Shown here piece after piece: positions 47,700-60,160 of a stretch of 64,000 nt of DNA. The DNA is from Fremontodendron californicum (lineage: Eukaryota; Streptophyta; Magnoliopsida; Malvales; Malvaceae), in assembly GCA_030761205.1 (NCBI GenBank), contig JAULJL010000039.1, positions 8,814,001-8,878,000 on the forward strand, read 5' to 3'. Made by a program: the position numbers and the translations under genes. Below the pieces are notes generated by a model. It saw only the letters and a list, made by a program, of their open reading frames with translations. It was not told where the DNA came from and ran no database searches. Position 1 is the stretch's first letter. Every line of letters starts with the position of its first letter.

Positions 47700-48318
47700 G
47701 GACTCTCCAACACTTTCAAGAGCAAGGGACAGTAAGAGAGAAAGATCAAAGCCATATATTTCATCTCTCTCAAACTTTCAAGAAGTTTTTTTGTTCTAAG
47801 ATAAATTTTTCCAATATTTCTTGTATTCCTTTGTAAAAATATCATTATATAGTATCTACTTGTTGTGCTAAACCTTGTAAACACTTAGCCTTTTAGAGGT
47901 TCTTCTTGTTTACCCAAATACCTTTGTAAAAGGGAGTGATTTCTACTTAAATCTTAAAAGATAGAGAGGTTCTATCTTAGCCTAGAAAAGATAAGGGGTA
48001 AAGGTTGATATCTAAGTAAAAGATAGGGAGTGTAAAGGTTATACCTTGTCCTAGAAAAGGTAGCAGTTCAAGATAGTGAATTGGGAACTTCTTGGCAAGG
48101 AAGGCTAAGGGAGAGGATGTAGACACTAGGATGAACCTCTATATGTGTTTGATTTTCTTTCCCTACTCCTTTTACTTGCTATATTTGTTTATTTACTTGC
48201 CAATTTGAGTATATAGTTTAAATTTCTCAATATTATTACTTGTGCTTTAATTCCGCAATTAATTTTTAAGAAATTAATTCACCCCTCTCTTGATTTAATC
48301 ACCACTTGAGCTAATAAC

Positions 48319-48329
48319 TGGTATTAGAG
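48319..48329 (+). other. Primer-binding site (tRNA-Met type, one mismatch)
   Basis: TGGTATTAGAG two bases after the LTR; the usual sequence is TGGTATCAGAG. Confidence 0.7.
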
Positions 48330-48410
48330 TTTTGGTCTCTTTTGTAGGTTTAACAACCTTGAGGAAAGATCCTTCTTAAAGATCAAAGAAAGATTCAAAG
48401 TGGTGACAAA

Positions 48411-48471
48411 ATGATTAAGGTCCCAAAGTTGGAAAAAGATGAGTTTTGTGACTTGAAATTAAGGATGAGAG
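48411..48471 (+). pseudogene. First codons of copia gag, truncated
   Basis: An ATG at 48411 opens MIKVPKLEKDEFCDLKLRMR, which resembles the start of copia gag proteins (KVPKLD..NF..WKLRM). It is cut at 48471 by the LTR that begins at 48472. Confidence 0.55.
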
Positions 48472-50478
48472 TGTTGGTATATGCCCTAAAGGAAATCAGA
48501 TTAGGCATGGGATATACAGTTAATAAAGCAAACCCATCACTATTATATAGTAATACAAGGTTTTCCTTCATGTTAGTACGACAATAAAGAGTTATTAAGT
48601 ACTAATCGGATGAAGCCCATGGAACATAATGGAATTGCAAAGGAATTATAAAGAGTAAATAATTGTGAGATCCTTATGCATCAAAGCCTTGTTCCTCAAA
48701 CTGTTCGTGGTCATTATATTGCCAAGACGGGGCATTGGCAATGCTCAAAGACTAGTATATGTTAAGCCTTCTTACTTATGAAGTAAGCAACCAATCTCAT
48801 AGGTTGAAGTATGAGGGATACTTGGCATAACATATAGGTGCTTGTCTGTTGAACAAGTTCACGGAACATGGCCCGCTGTGAGAACTCCATTTGGTATAGT
48901 CACTCCAGTGTCTATGGAAATGTTCTCACATACCAGTCGTGTAAATTAGTCCTCGGACTTGAGATACCAGGTCATCTTGTATGGGGAGTGTCAAACTTTG
49001 ATTCCATCACGAATGGGTCCCAATAAGGGATGCTTATGGTAGGGTGGTTTTGGGTATGACATGAACCATATGAGGATGGATAAGTGATCCAGAGAGGATT
49101 CACCACTCCAAGTGACATCGGAGACATATCTTATATGTTCTTGGCTTCGGTTAACTTGATAAAGTCTTTGGCCAAAGCATGATGGACTTAGGAGAAATCG
49201 TTTCTCTAAATTCATAAGGTTAACCATAAGCTGCAAGAACTAATATGGCTTGAACATGAGTAGACACTGAACCATGCTCATGGGCTTTTCGGGATATTAG
49301 GTGAAAGGACCGTATTACACTGATAGGCTAGTTACTGAAAGGTTTCAAAGAGGTCACTTTGACTTCTCAACATTTGGGTGGTCATGATGGGTTGCTAGAT
49401 CCCGCTCTTGATCTATGACTATATGTTAATGAGATTAACTTATACGCATTGCCAACATGTTAGGAACCTAATGGGTCACAAACAATAGTAACGATTTGTT
49501 GGGTTAAACTTTGGATTTGATTAAGTAAGACTTAATTGAATAAAAGGTTAATATGGAGGAACTAATTGAATAAGATTCAATTAAGGCAGATTAAGACATA
49601 ATTTGGATTTATGAAATCCAAATATAGATGTCTTAACATGAAGATGTGGATAAGCTTGTCTTAAGCAGACAATGTCTAATTATAGACATGTCTTAAGATA
49701 AGTTGTCCTGGCCGATAAATTTGAGTTATACAAAGTGAGAAGAAGTTTCTCATATTTGGAGAATTTAATTACGAATTAAATTCTACAGACTCAAATTTAA
49801 CTAAACTGGACTTGGACACCCAAGCATACTAAGGGTTAGTAGTTGACCGATACTTGGTAGCTTAAAGAAGAGTTACTTTTTAATAAGGTGTTTTAAAGAA
49901 ATTAAAACACCATTTACTCCTTCCCTTAATAGTGGTCGGCTATAATGAATTCAATAAAGAGTGAATTGTATTTTTGGCAATTAGAGGTTGATGGTATGTT
50001 TTAATAAGGAAACAAAAAGAAAGTTTTTAATTCCCTAGGTTAAAAAATACAAGGGTTCGGCTAGGGTAAAAAAAGAAGCAGTAGCATCTCCTTGTTCAGA
50101 GTCTTCTTCTTTTTAAAAACCGAAAATAAATAAAAGAAAAGTTTTCTTTTTACATTCGATTAAGAGAGAAAATAGTAGCAGCCGCACCTTTAGTTTTTCT
50201 TCTCTTCCTTGTTTTGGTGTTTTTCTTCTTAATCGAAACACTTAGATAATTGTTCTTGTGGTAATTCGGAGATTAAGAGAAGAATCGTTCTTCCCTTGGT
50301 GGAAAACAACAAGTGATCGGCAAGAAGAAAATTGTGCAGCAACTGCGCCTCTCCTCCTTTTCTTCCTTACGTTATTTTCTTGTCTCGACCGAACCACTGC
50401 TTGTCCCTTATGGTTTTTGTCTTGAGAAAAATTCAGAGAGGAGAACCTTTGATTCTGATCAAGAGATTAGCACGCTAG
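48472..50478 (+). repeat. Partial copia LTR interrupted by Ogre copy 2
   Basis: Begins TGTTGGTATATGCCC and aligns in blocks with 43995-45745 (for example AACAAGTTCACGGAACATGG, GTCATGATGGGTTGCTAGAT). Its last bases, AGAGATTAGCACGCTAG, match 45724-45739 (AGATCGAAATGCTAGC), so the remaining 0.3 kb of the LTR should lie on the far side of the Ogre insertion. GAGAG at 48467-48471 precedes it. Confidence 0.75.
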
Positions 50479-51229
50479 TGTCGCAACCTAAAAAATAACA
50501 AATCTCATCGCAAGATTTTATTATTTGTTAAGCGTGACATTAAAAAAATCGAGGAAAAGTCGACTTAATTTCTCTAAAAAAATGAAGGTTTTGAAAATAA
50601 CCTTGAAAAAAAATGGAGTCATCACCAATCTTTTTTTGGCTAGGTGTGATCGGTCACCTATTAAAATCGGTTCCATAAAACATTTTAAAATTAATTAAAA
50701 TATTTTTTTAAAATCAATTTCAAGTCTGCGTTTTAAACTAGAGAAATCAAAGAAGCGGGTTTGGGACTCGGTTACGTGTGGGGAAGGATTAGCACCCCAC
50801 AACGCCCGTATAAAACGGTACCTTATTAATCGTGTGTTATCTCAAGTCTCGGTAAAAAGTCGATTTTTAATTTAGTATTTCAAGTTAATTCTCAATTTAA
50901 AGAAAAATAATACATTTTTAATTGAAAATGATCCAAAATTTATAGATTCAAAATTTTCCTATATTCCCCAACAAACGTGGCAAAAAATATAGAAATATTT
51001 TTATTAGTTTGGAAAACTTTCCGAATCATTCTCGTTTTAAAAGAAGATTAACTGTTATTAATGATAATTGATGATATCCTCCCCAGCAAACCCGACAGAG
51101 AACTCATGAATTATTTTAACTCGGGAATATCTTTATTTTATTGAAAATCAATACCTTTTTCAAAATATTTTAAAAAATATGAATATGAATATGTGTGACA
51201 TAAATAAAATGACATAGCAAAGTCTAGAT

Positions 51230-51580
51230 AATATAATGCAACCTAAATGGTATGATATAATTTAAATGTCATAGCATATTCTAAATAAAATGAAATATCC
51301 TAAGTCATATGATATATTCTAAATAAAATGAAATAACCTAGGTAACATGATATATTCTATATGAAATGAAATATCCTAAGTGACATAGTATATTCTATAT
51401 GAAATGAAATGACCTAGGTAACATGATATATTATATATGAAATGAAATAACCTAAGTAACATGATATATTTTATATGAAATGAAATATCCTAAGTGATAT
51501 AATATATTCTATATGAAATGAAATGACCTAGGTAACATGATATATTCTAAATGGAATAAAATGATTTAAATTACATGGCA
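51230..51580. repeat. 38-bp tandem repeat in Ogre LTR
   Basis: Eight units. The anchor ACATGATATATTCTA falls at 51269, 51307, 51345, 51383, 51421, 51459, 51497 and 51535, each exactly 38 bases apart. Units continue ...TATGAAATGAAAT(A/G)(T/A)CCTA. The copy 1 LTR has only a blurred version (8200-8480). Confidence 0.9.
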
Positions 51581-54229
51581 AATATAAATGATATGGCACA
51601 TAATCTAAATGACATGAAACATAAAATAATGCTATCATATAATATGCATGAAAATAAAAATAAAAATAATAATGCATGAACATAGTATATGCTAAATAAT
51701 GTGACAAAAATAGATAACTAAATAAAAAGCATAGGATATCATGAAATATTCAAAACCATATAATAAACAACATAACATCAAAAATATAAATAAAAAATAA
51801 TAACAACACCATGGAAATCATCATAGCAAAAATCACATATTATATAGTATGCATGAATATGGAAAATGCAATGCATGAGAATGTATTTTTTTTCTTTAAT
51901 TAAGGAAATCCGTATATCTAAAAAGATATCCGGCTACCTTAGGAAAATATATCAAATTAAATTTTCTAAAAATCAAAAAACTTTGTGATTGTTTGAAAAT
52001 AATTTTGGAAAACTTAGATTAAAAAAATAAAAACCTAGCTAAACCCTTTTTAAATGGCTCTAATTTCCTAAGTTTAAAATCCTGGACTTGACCACCCTTA
52101 ACCCGAGGTTTATAAAATCATTTTTAGACTTTAAAAAGGCTTGGAAGCTACCCTAAGATAGTAGCTAAACTTCCTAATCAGCCCCCTCTAAATAACTTAG
52201 CCAAAACAGAAAAATGATTTTCCTTCAAATTAAATCTGCCTCCACTGTCCAGTTTTAGAACATGATTTTTTAACCTATTTTTAAAAATTCAAAAAAATAT
52301 CTAAAAAATATACTAGAGACTCAGAACATGTAAAAATACAAGGGAAAAAATTGTATTAATTTTTAGGTTAAAGATGACTGCCCAAAAAAATCAGGAAAGT
52401 ACGAGTACTAGGTAAAAAAACTGTTTTGCCAAAACACGTTTTTTGCCTTTGATAAAATCATTTAAAAATCAAAGTAAAAATGTTAGAGACTCTCCTAAAG
52501 ACTCACAAACAGTAGCTAACAATTTTGAAAAGTTAGGCAAAAATTGGCTATGTAAAAAAAATCATAAAAGTAGAATAATCAATTTGACAACTCTTTAATT
52601 TTCCACAAGTATGTTTAAAATGAGCATGACTTTGAACCATTGATTGGTCTAAGTCATAAATCATGTGGCCATGACATGAAATGCATGAAAATACAGCAAA
52701 TATGATGTATGAAATGCATGATTTGAAACCTAAATGACATGGAAAATGCATGGCATCAATAAAATGACCCAGACCTAACATGAACTTGCATGGCATTTAA
52801 TGTAACCTAGGTCTAAAATGCATGACATGCATGATAATGCAAGCACAACCTAAAGCTAAAAAATGCATGGAAAATACAAAAACATATAGCATACTTGAAC
52901 AAAATACACAACAATATATCATGGAAATGAAAACCTATCAACTAGCATAATAAAAATGCACACATAAAGCATAAGAGAGAGGGTAGCCGAATGGTCCATA
53001 TGGACATGGCATTTTCACAAACACTTAACACACTAACATGTATAGCTAAAGAATAATACTTAAATCATAAAAATATAAAATAAAGGCATGAAAACCATTA
53101 GGCATTTTCACAAACACATGGATTAACAAAATTTAAATCATAAACAAACTTAAACACTTTGAAAATAGAAAATCAAAAATGTAAGACAAGTAAAATAAAC
53201 ATGATAACAAGATAATAAACTCAACAATGGAAAAAAGCAAGCTACCAAATCAAAACAAGCTTCATATTTATGTATTTGAAGAAGATTTAAAGCATCAAAC
53301 TTGTTAAATATCACTAAGAACATGAAATAAAAAACAAAAACAGCAACAACACAAAAACAATGGGCCATTCGGCTAACCCTCTAAATCATGAAAAAAAAAT
53401 CTCAAAGCTTTTCCCAAGAAAGTATAAAGAAGAACTTAAAGGAGAAACTTAAAAACACTTATTTTGAAAAGGAAAATCAAAAGAAACTCACCAAAATAGA
53501 AATCAAAACAGCAAATCAAGAATAGAAAATCAAGGAAAATGCTAGAGTATGGTGCTTAACGCAACCTCTAGAAGCAATATTGCAAGCTTTTTCTCTTATA
53601 ACTTTCTTTTCCTTTTCAAAAAGGGAGAGCATTCAGCAAAAATCAAAATGTGAATAGAGTGAAAATGAAAGAGAGAACCCCTCCCCTCTTGTAGTGGCCG
53701 GCTAGCCCCTTGGAATAACCTAGGAGGTTCTAGAATTTTTTTTCAACAAATTTGATCCTATGGCCTTCAATCCAAGATGCCTTCTATGTAGGATTATTAC
53801 CCTTAGATTACAATCATCAGCCATTGAATTATGATGTCATAAAGATGTCATAAATATATTCTCTCCCCAACCATTGGTCCATGTGTTGCAAATTCAAAGG
53901 CTTGATCACAAAAATAACTACCTTCCTCTTCATTGTTGGCCTTGATTAAAAATCAAAAAATATCTGCTCACCATTGGTCCTTGGCCGGCTGACCCCTCAT
54001 CTTTCAGTCCATGCTTCATTTTTTTTAAAAGCAAGAAAAAGCCCTTTTCGATTTCTTGGGTAAAATAAGCTTTTTGCCCCCCGAACATAAATAAATGGAA
54101 AACGGACTCCAAATTCAAAAATTCTTTTTTTAATACTTTCGAAATAATAAAAAATTTGAATTCTGGAGGTTTTCAAAATTTTTTGAGCCCATTTGCTATT
54201 TATTTGGACTTTTCTTCCAGAATTGCCCT

Positions 54230-54850
54230 TTTCTGCTCCTAAACTTTACCATTTTTTAGACGAGCTCCAAATCCAGATTTTTCTTCACCAATCTCTTCCA
54301 AATAATTTAAAAGTATGATATGGAAGTTTTCATAATTTTTGGAACTCATTTGGTATTTTTTCGAGATTTATCTGCTTGAATTACTACATAGTGGGCCCGA
54401 CATTTGGCCATTTTGCAAACGAACTCCGAATCTGGATTTTCTTTCGTCAATATCTTCCAAATAATTTAAGAATGAGATCTGCAAATTTTTAGAATTTTTG
54501 GAGCTTATTTACTATTTTTTCAGGATTTATCTTCTTGAATTTCTACATAAGGGACCCAGGATTTGGCCATTTTGTATCCGGACCAAGATTTTTCTTCGGC
54601 AATATCTTCAAAATGTTTTAAGAATGAGATCTGAAAAGTTTTAAAATTTTTGGAGCTCATTTACTATTTTTCCGGGATTTATCTTCTTGAATTTCTACAT
54701 AGGGGACCCAAGATTTGGCCATTTTGCAAACGAACTCCGAATCAAGATTTTTCTTCGCCAATCTCTTTGAAATGATTTAAGAATGAGATCTGCAAATTTT
54801 CAAAAATTTTGGAGTTCATTTGCTATTTTTCCCAAATTTTCCAATTTTGC
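54230..54850. repeat. 151-159-bp tandem repeat in Ogre LTR
   Basis: About four units. CTTGAATT(A/T)CTACATA starts at 54375, 54534 and 54685. Same repeat as 12090-12660 in copy 1. Confidence 0.8.
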
Positions 54851-55502
54851 CCTTTTACCTCTCAAACCCGGTTTTGCTCAAAACAAGTTCGATTTTTAGA
54901 TTTTTTTCAAATTGAGCCTTGGGCTATCCTTTTTTAATCACTCCTCATCAATTATGGGCTTTAGTCTTACCGAATCGGGCCATTTCTATAATTCTTCCAA
55001 ATTTCATCGAAATCTACCAAAAACCCTAATTCTCGGTTTTCTTCCGAATTGACTTTTCTTTCAATTTTTCTTTCAAGTAGCTTCTCCATTACCTGTAGTC
55101 AATGCTTATCTTTCATTTGGAACCTTCAATTTTGACCAATTTGATCGTTTAAGCACTTTTCCCCAAATTTCCCGAACTAGGGTTTTCTTTCTACTAAATC
55201 TTCGTAACCCAACTTCCAAACTCTATATCTCTCGATGTAGACCTCGCATTATCAAAATTCTTTCACCATTTTTCAATTGAAATTCAAATCTTGATTTTGA
55301 AAGTGGGTTGACTTTTTTAGTAGTTGACTTTTTAGGGTTGACTTTTTGGGGTTAACTTTTTTAAGTTTGACTTTTTATGCTCGCCTAACTAAGTCTCGAA
55401 GTACCACCTGCAGGATGAAAAAAGTCTTTTTACATTCTGAAACATCAATTTAGGAAGAAAACATACATGTTTTAGTGGTCCGGACAAAATTAGGTGTCTA
55501 TA

Positions 55503-55517
55503 GCTGCCCCTCTTTGG
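55503..55517 (-). other. Polypurine tract of Ogre copy 2
   Basis: The minus strand reads CCAAAGAGGGGCAGC directly before the LTR start. It primes plus-strand synthesis in LTR elements. Confidence 0.8.
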
Positions 55518-55824
55518 CTGTTGCTGAGAATCAGGAATCTAGCAAAGATAAACAAATGCTAATTTTGTCTAGTTAGTGAAATCACATGTGAAGAAAAGGG
55601 AAATGGGTTTTCAATTTTTTCATTTTTTATTTTTTCATTCATTCAATTTTTTATTTTATTTTTATTGAAAAAGCTGTAAATTGAAGATTATGTCCATAAA
55701 TTGAGTTCCCTGACTAATCAAGGCTCGACCGTCTTAAGGAAACGAGTTCGATTTGCAAGAGAAGAAATGACCTCGATGAAGGTCTTGGGGTCTTAACCTG
55801 TCTTGTTCTTAGCTGTGTTTAGAA

Positions 55825-56060
55825 TTTTGGGTATCTCCTCCAAAAGCTTTGGCTACCACCACTAAAGACTTTGCTCAAGCAAATGTAAAACTATGGATAT
55901 CTCCACCAGAGGCTTTGGCTATCACCACCAAAGACTTGTTCACTTTTAAAGCTGAAAAACTCTGGATATCTCCATCAGAGGCTTTGGTTATCACCACCAA
56001 AGACTTGTTCATTGTTTAAAACTGTAAAAACTCTAGAAACTTGTGCTTGGAGGGCTTAAG
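55825..56060. repeat. About 83-bp tandem repeat in Ogre 3' UTR
   Basis: Three imperfect units with GGATATCTCCACCAGAGGC, TTTGGCTATCACCACCAAAG and ACTTGTTCA. The first unit is the most diverged. Confidence 0.8.
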
Positions 56061-56094
56061 AATGGTGCCCAAAGGTCTTAAAAATAGTGCCCGG

Positions 56095-56900
56095 AAGCCT
56101 TACCCATGATGAAAATACCTTGACGACGATCTCAAGGCTCGACTCATTTGATAAACAGAATGAATTCGATTTAGAACAAAAGGAAATACCTCGACGGTGG
56201 TCTCAAGGCTCGACTCATTTGATAAAACAGAATGAATTCGATTTAAAACAAAAAGAAATACCTCGACAGTGATCTCAAGGCTCGACTCATTTGATAAAAC
56301 AGAATGAATTCGATTTAAAACAAAAGGAAATACCTCGACGGTGGTCTCAAGGCTCGACTCATTTGATAAAACAAAATGAATTCGATTTAAAATAAAAGGA
56401 AATACCTCGACGGTGGTCTCAAGGCTCGACTCATTTGATAAAACAGAATGAATTCGATTTAAAACAAAAGGAAATACCTCGACGGTGGTCTCAAGGCTCG
56501 ACTCATTTGATAAAATAGAATGAATTCGATTTAAAACAAAAGGAAATACCTCAACGGTGGTCTCAAGGCTTGACTCATTTGATAAAACAGAATGAAATCG
56601 ATTTAAAACAAAAGAAAATACCTCGATGGTGATCTCAAGGCTCAACTCATTTGATAAAAAAAAATGAATTCGATTTAAAACAAAAGGAAATACTAAGAAT
56701 GATTATGGGTTTGGTTCATTTGGAAAAAATAAATTTAAATTGAAAATGAAAGGAACATACCTTGACGGCGGTCTCGGGGCTCGACTCATTTGAGAAGCAA
56801 AACGAGTTTGATTTGGAAAGGAACGTACCTCGACGGTGATCTCGGGGCTCGACTCGTTTTGAGAAGCAGAACGAGTTCACTTTGGGTAAGTCAAAGTTTT
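56095..56900. repeat. 72-bp tandem repeat in Ogre 3' UTR
   Basis: About eight near-identical 72-base units (56101-56690), each AAATACCTCGACGGTGGTCT, CAAGGCTCGACTCATTTGAT, AAAACAGAATGAATTCGATT, TAAAACAAAAGG. Two diverged units follow near 56755 and 56825. Because 72 is divisible by three, the minus strand is open for 181 codons, but the product is only a 24-residue repeat and I do not regard it as a gene. Confidence 0.95.
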
Positions 56901-58426
56901 CCTGATTTCTGCAATGTTAGCTAAATGCAATGATGAGAATAACATGTTTTGCAAATGCTTGTATGTTTCCTAAGAATGAATGCAATCAAATGATTGTGTC
57001 ATGATTTCTAATCCATGGTTTCTTTGAGGTTCATGGATTATCCGACTTCATGACGGAGTCTTCAATTGTTCACTGATGCCCCACTTAAGGAATCCTTCAC
57101 TCAAGATAACTTGTCACTTTCGCTAAAATTCACAAATTTTCTAACTTCGTAACGAAGTCACCAACACGTTCACTGTTTTCTTTTACTTGGGGAATTTTCC
57201 ATCTAGATTAGTGGTTTCCAAACTTTTTCTAAGATTTAAATCTATTCCTTAGTAATACTCTAAATTTCTTTATTTAAAGACTTTTATATTTACTAATCAT
57301 CATTCAATCTTATAACAAATAAGATGCAATTTCAAAAATGTATGAAAGAAAATATGAAACAAGCAAGATGTCATGAAAAGGATAACAAGATTTATTGCAA
57401 CAAATGTTTTTTTTTTAAATTGTAAAAGTGAATATCAAGGATATAAGAAACAAATGTAATGTTATAGGTTGTAGATGCCCCGGATGCGGAATATCTTGGA
57501 CCCCTTTTTTTTCAAACCATCTGAAATTTCTCTTGAACGAGCAATTTACTTGGGTAACCCCTCGGCTTCCGTAGTTACATCAAACTGAGTTGTTCCCCTT
57601 TCCTCTGATTTTAGATACTTTCTCCCCCTTTACACGGAGCATTGATTCAAACCTTAGTCAGTACCTGAGCCGCCCTTTGCGGGTTTTCAACTCAAGTGTC
57701 CTCCATTCGGTATTAAGTCGTCCTTTGAGGGTTTTTGGCTTAGACCTCTCCTTTTACATTTTTTTTTTCATTTTCATTTTTTTGTTTTCTCTTTTTTCTT
57801 GTATTCTACCATGTATCTAAGAATTCTAAATGCTTCCAAGGTAAAAATATCAATTCAAAAGATGGGATGAATTCTGAGAATAACCTTTCAAATTAAATAT
57901 CCATGATTGATCAAAATGGGCTTTTAAAGCACGTAATGTAGGCCAAGGATTAGGTTTAGAAAGAAAGGATAAATAGGCCCAAAATGTGTTTAAGGGTGAT
58001 TGGATCAAGCATCATTTCTTGAGGAGAGTTCATTCTTGAAACATTTGTCCCCTTTTAGGACTTTCTTTTTTCTTTTTTTTCTTTTTTTTTTTTTTTGCTT
58101 TGTTGGCTTTCATTTGCCATTCTTTGATTTTCACATTTTTCGATGGCTTTCTTTTTGCCATGATTTTTGATTATTTTTCCTCGCATTTGCCCTCCAGTTT
58201 AGAGGGTGATCCTTGATCAAGGTTTAAAGAAAGAAATAATTCCTAAGGCTCAAAGGGGTGACTAAGGTTAATTTCTTCTTAGTGAAAGGAATATGAAAGA
58301 TGGCCATTCATCATATCAAGCATGAATATTCTCATTAAAAAGCAATCCACAGGGAAGATAGATATATAGAATTTCCATTTTTACGCTTGGAATTATTCAA
58401 ATTTCCATGTGCACAGCATCACACTT

Positions 58427-59809
58427 TCAAGCATAATTCTTCTTCAGTTCATTAGCATTCACGGGATTTCTGAAATCCTCCCCGTCCATCCGAGTTAGAA
58501 TCAATGCTTCTCCAGAAAAAGCTCTTTTTACCATATAGGGCCCTTCCCAATTCGAAGCCCATTTTCCTTGCGGGTCCTTTACTATAGGGAGAATTTTCCT
58601 CAGTATCAACTCCCCCTCTCGGAACTGTCTGGGATGAACTTTCTTGTTAGGGGCTCGAATCATCCTTTTCTGATACAACTGCCCGTGACAAATTGCTTTC
58701 AATCTTTTTTCCTCGATGAGATTCAGCTGTTCATAATGAGCTCTAACCCATTCTGCCTCTTCTAGGCCAACCTCCATCAAAACTCGAAGTGAAGGGATCT
58801 CAACTTCAATAGGTAGCACTGCTTCCATCCCATATACCAAAGAAAAAGGTGTTTCCCCTGTAGATGTGCGGACTGAAGTATGATATGCATGAAGAGCAAA
58901 AGGCAAGATCTCATGCCAATCCTTATACACATCAGTCATCTTCTCAACAATCTTCTTGATGTTCTTATTAGCTGCTTCCACTGCCCCATTCATCTTCGGA
59001 CGGTAAGGTGCCGAATTATGATGTGTGATCTTGAACTGAGTACAGACTTCTCTCATCATCTTATTGTTCAGATTGAGAGCATTATCTGAAATAATTCTTG
59101 CTGGCAATCCATAACGGCATATGATTTCTTTCTTAACAAATCCGCATACCACCGACTTTGTTACATTCGCATAGAAAGCAGCTTCTACCCACTTTGTGAA
59201 ATAATCTATGGCCACCAAGATGAACTGATGTCCATTTGAAGCTTTTGGGGTAATAGGCCCGATCATATCCATTCCCCACATTGAAAATGGCCATGGTGAA
59301 GTCATGACATGCAATGGCGATGGCGGCACATGGATCTTGTCCGCATATATCTGCCATTTATGGCACTTCCGGGAATAACTAATACAATCTTCTTCCATTG
59401 TCAACCAATAATACTCTGCCCTCATAATCTGCTTAGCAAGCATGTGACCATTAGCATGAGTGCCACATATCCATTCATGGACCTCTTCTATAATTCTTTG
59501 AGCTTTTACAGATCTGACACATCTCAATACGATTTGGTCTTTTCCTTTCTTGTAGAGAATCTCACTGTCTAGAACAAAACACATTGCTAGCCTTCTCAGC
59601 GTCCTTTTGTCATTTTTTGTTGCTTGTTCTGGATACTGTTGACTCTTGATGTACTGCAAGATGTAGTTATACCAAGGGAGGCCATCTTCTTCTTCTTTAA
59701 TACTCAGACAGTAGGCAGGAGACTCATATATACTCATCTTTATTGGCACAACTTCAGCCCCTTCATTCACTTTAAACATTGATGACAAAGTAGCTAGAGC
59801 ATCTGCCAT
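58427..59809 (-). pseudogene. Ogre integrase with zinc-finger defect, copy 2
   Basis: The open frame is 460 residues on the minus strand and its start is inside the polyprotein. The first residues (MADALATLSSMFK) end the second RNase H. The N-terminal finger (about residues 112-152) has HEWICGTHANGH, then CISYSRKCHKWQIY. The last Cys of the HHCC set has become Trp. The core has WGMDMIGPI (first Asp, about residue 173), IISDNALNLNNKMM (second Asp) and KMNGAVEAANKNI (Glu). WEGPYMVKRAF near residue 422 marks a GPY/F-type C-terminal module. Integrase would insert the element DNA into chromosomes. The frame is open but the finger is damaged, and other parts of the polyprotein are broken. Confidence 0.9.
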
Positions 59810-60160
59810 TCGATTTTCTTCTCGAGGGAATTAATTGAAAATCACTTTTTTAAATTCCTCCAATAAACTCAGTATGAGTTCTCAGTACCGAATTAGCTTT
59901 GTATCTCGGGTTTCCCATTCTCCCCGTAGCTGGTATATCACTAGGGCTGAGTCTTCGAAAACTTCCAATACTTTGATCTTTCTGTCCACTACAGCATGAA
60001 GGCCCATAGTACATGCTTCATACTCGGCAGTATTGTTTGTACAATCAAAATCAATCTAGCAGTGAAAGGATAATAATCTTCTTCTGGGGATATGAAGACT
60101 GCACCAATTCCGTGCCCCATGGCATTAGATGCGCCATCAAAATACATTTTTCATACTTTC
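59810..60160 (-). pseudogene. Second (archaeal-type) RNase H, copy 2, frameshifted
   Basis: Minus-strand translation gives MYFDGASNAMGHGIGAVFIS from 60147, then after a missing base near 60047 FDCTNNTAEYEACTMGLHA, then VFEDSALVIYQLRGEWE and PREENRMADALATL. The Asp, Glu and Asp of the RNase H site are all present. Tat-clade elements are known to carry an additional archaeal-type RNase H between their own RNase H and integrase; the position fits. Stops near 59890 and 59830 also break the frame. Confidence 0.78.

Larger units (their letters stand above)
47121..48316 (+). repeat. 5' LTR of a second copia-type element (about 1.2 kb)
   Basis: Starts TGTTAGCTTTGAATTGATCTC and ends near GAGCTAATA just before the primer-binding site. 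It has a TATA box at 47692-47699 and repeated GAGAGGATCGATCCCT-type phrases between 47375 and 47590. The layout resembles Sirevirus-type LTRs; the assignment is tentative. Confidence 0.7.
50479..55502 (-). mobile_element. 3' LTR of Ogre copy 2 (5024 bases)
   Basis: The plus strand begins TGTCGCAACC and ends AGGTGTCTATA (mutated from TCTACA). On the minus strand the polypurine tract lies immediately before it, which makes it the 3' LTR. It holds a 38-bp array (51230-51580) and the 151-159-bp repeat (54230-54850). Confidence 0.9.
55518..58426 (-). other. 3' UTR of Ogre copy 2
   Basis: About 2.9 kb with no gene between integrase and the polypurine tract. It holds two tandem arrays (55825-56060 and 56095-56900), a T-rich stretch at 55617-55670, a long T-run near 58068-58100, and short repeated phrases such as CGCCCTTTGCGGGTTTTCAACTC and GTCCTTTGAGGGTTTTTGGC near 57665-57745. 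Confidence 0.75.

Noticed and set aside
56100..56645. Long minus-strand reading frame of 181 codons made of 24-residue repeats
   Set aside because: It is the translation of the 72-bp tandem repeat in the 3' UTR; the period happens to be divisible by three.
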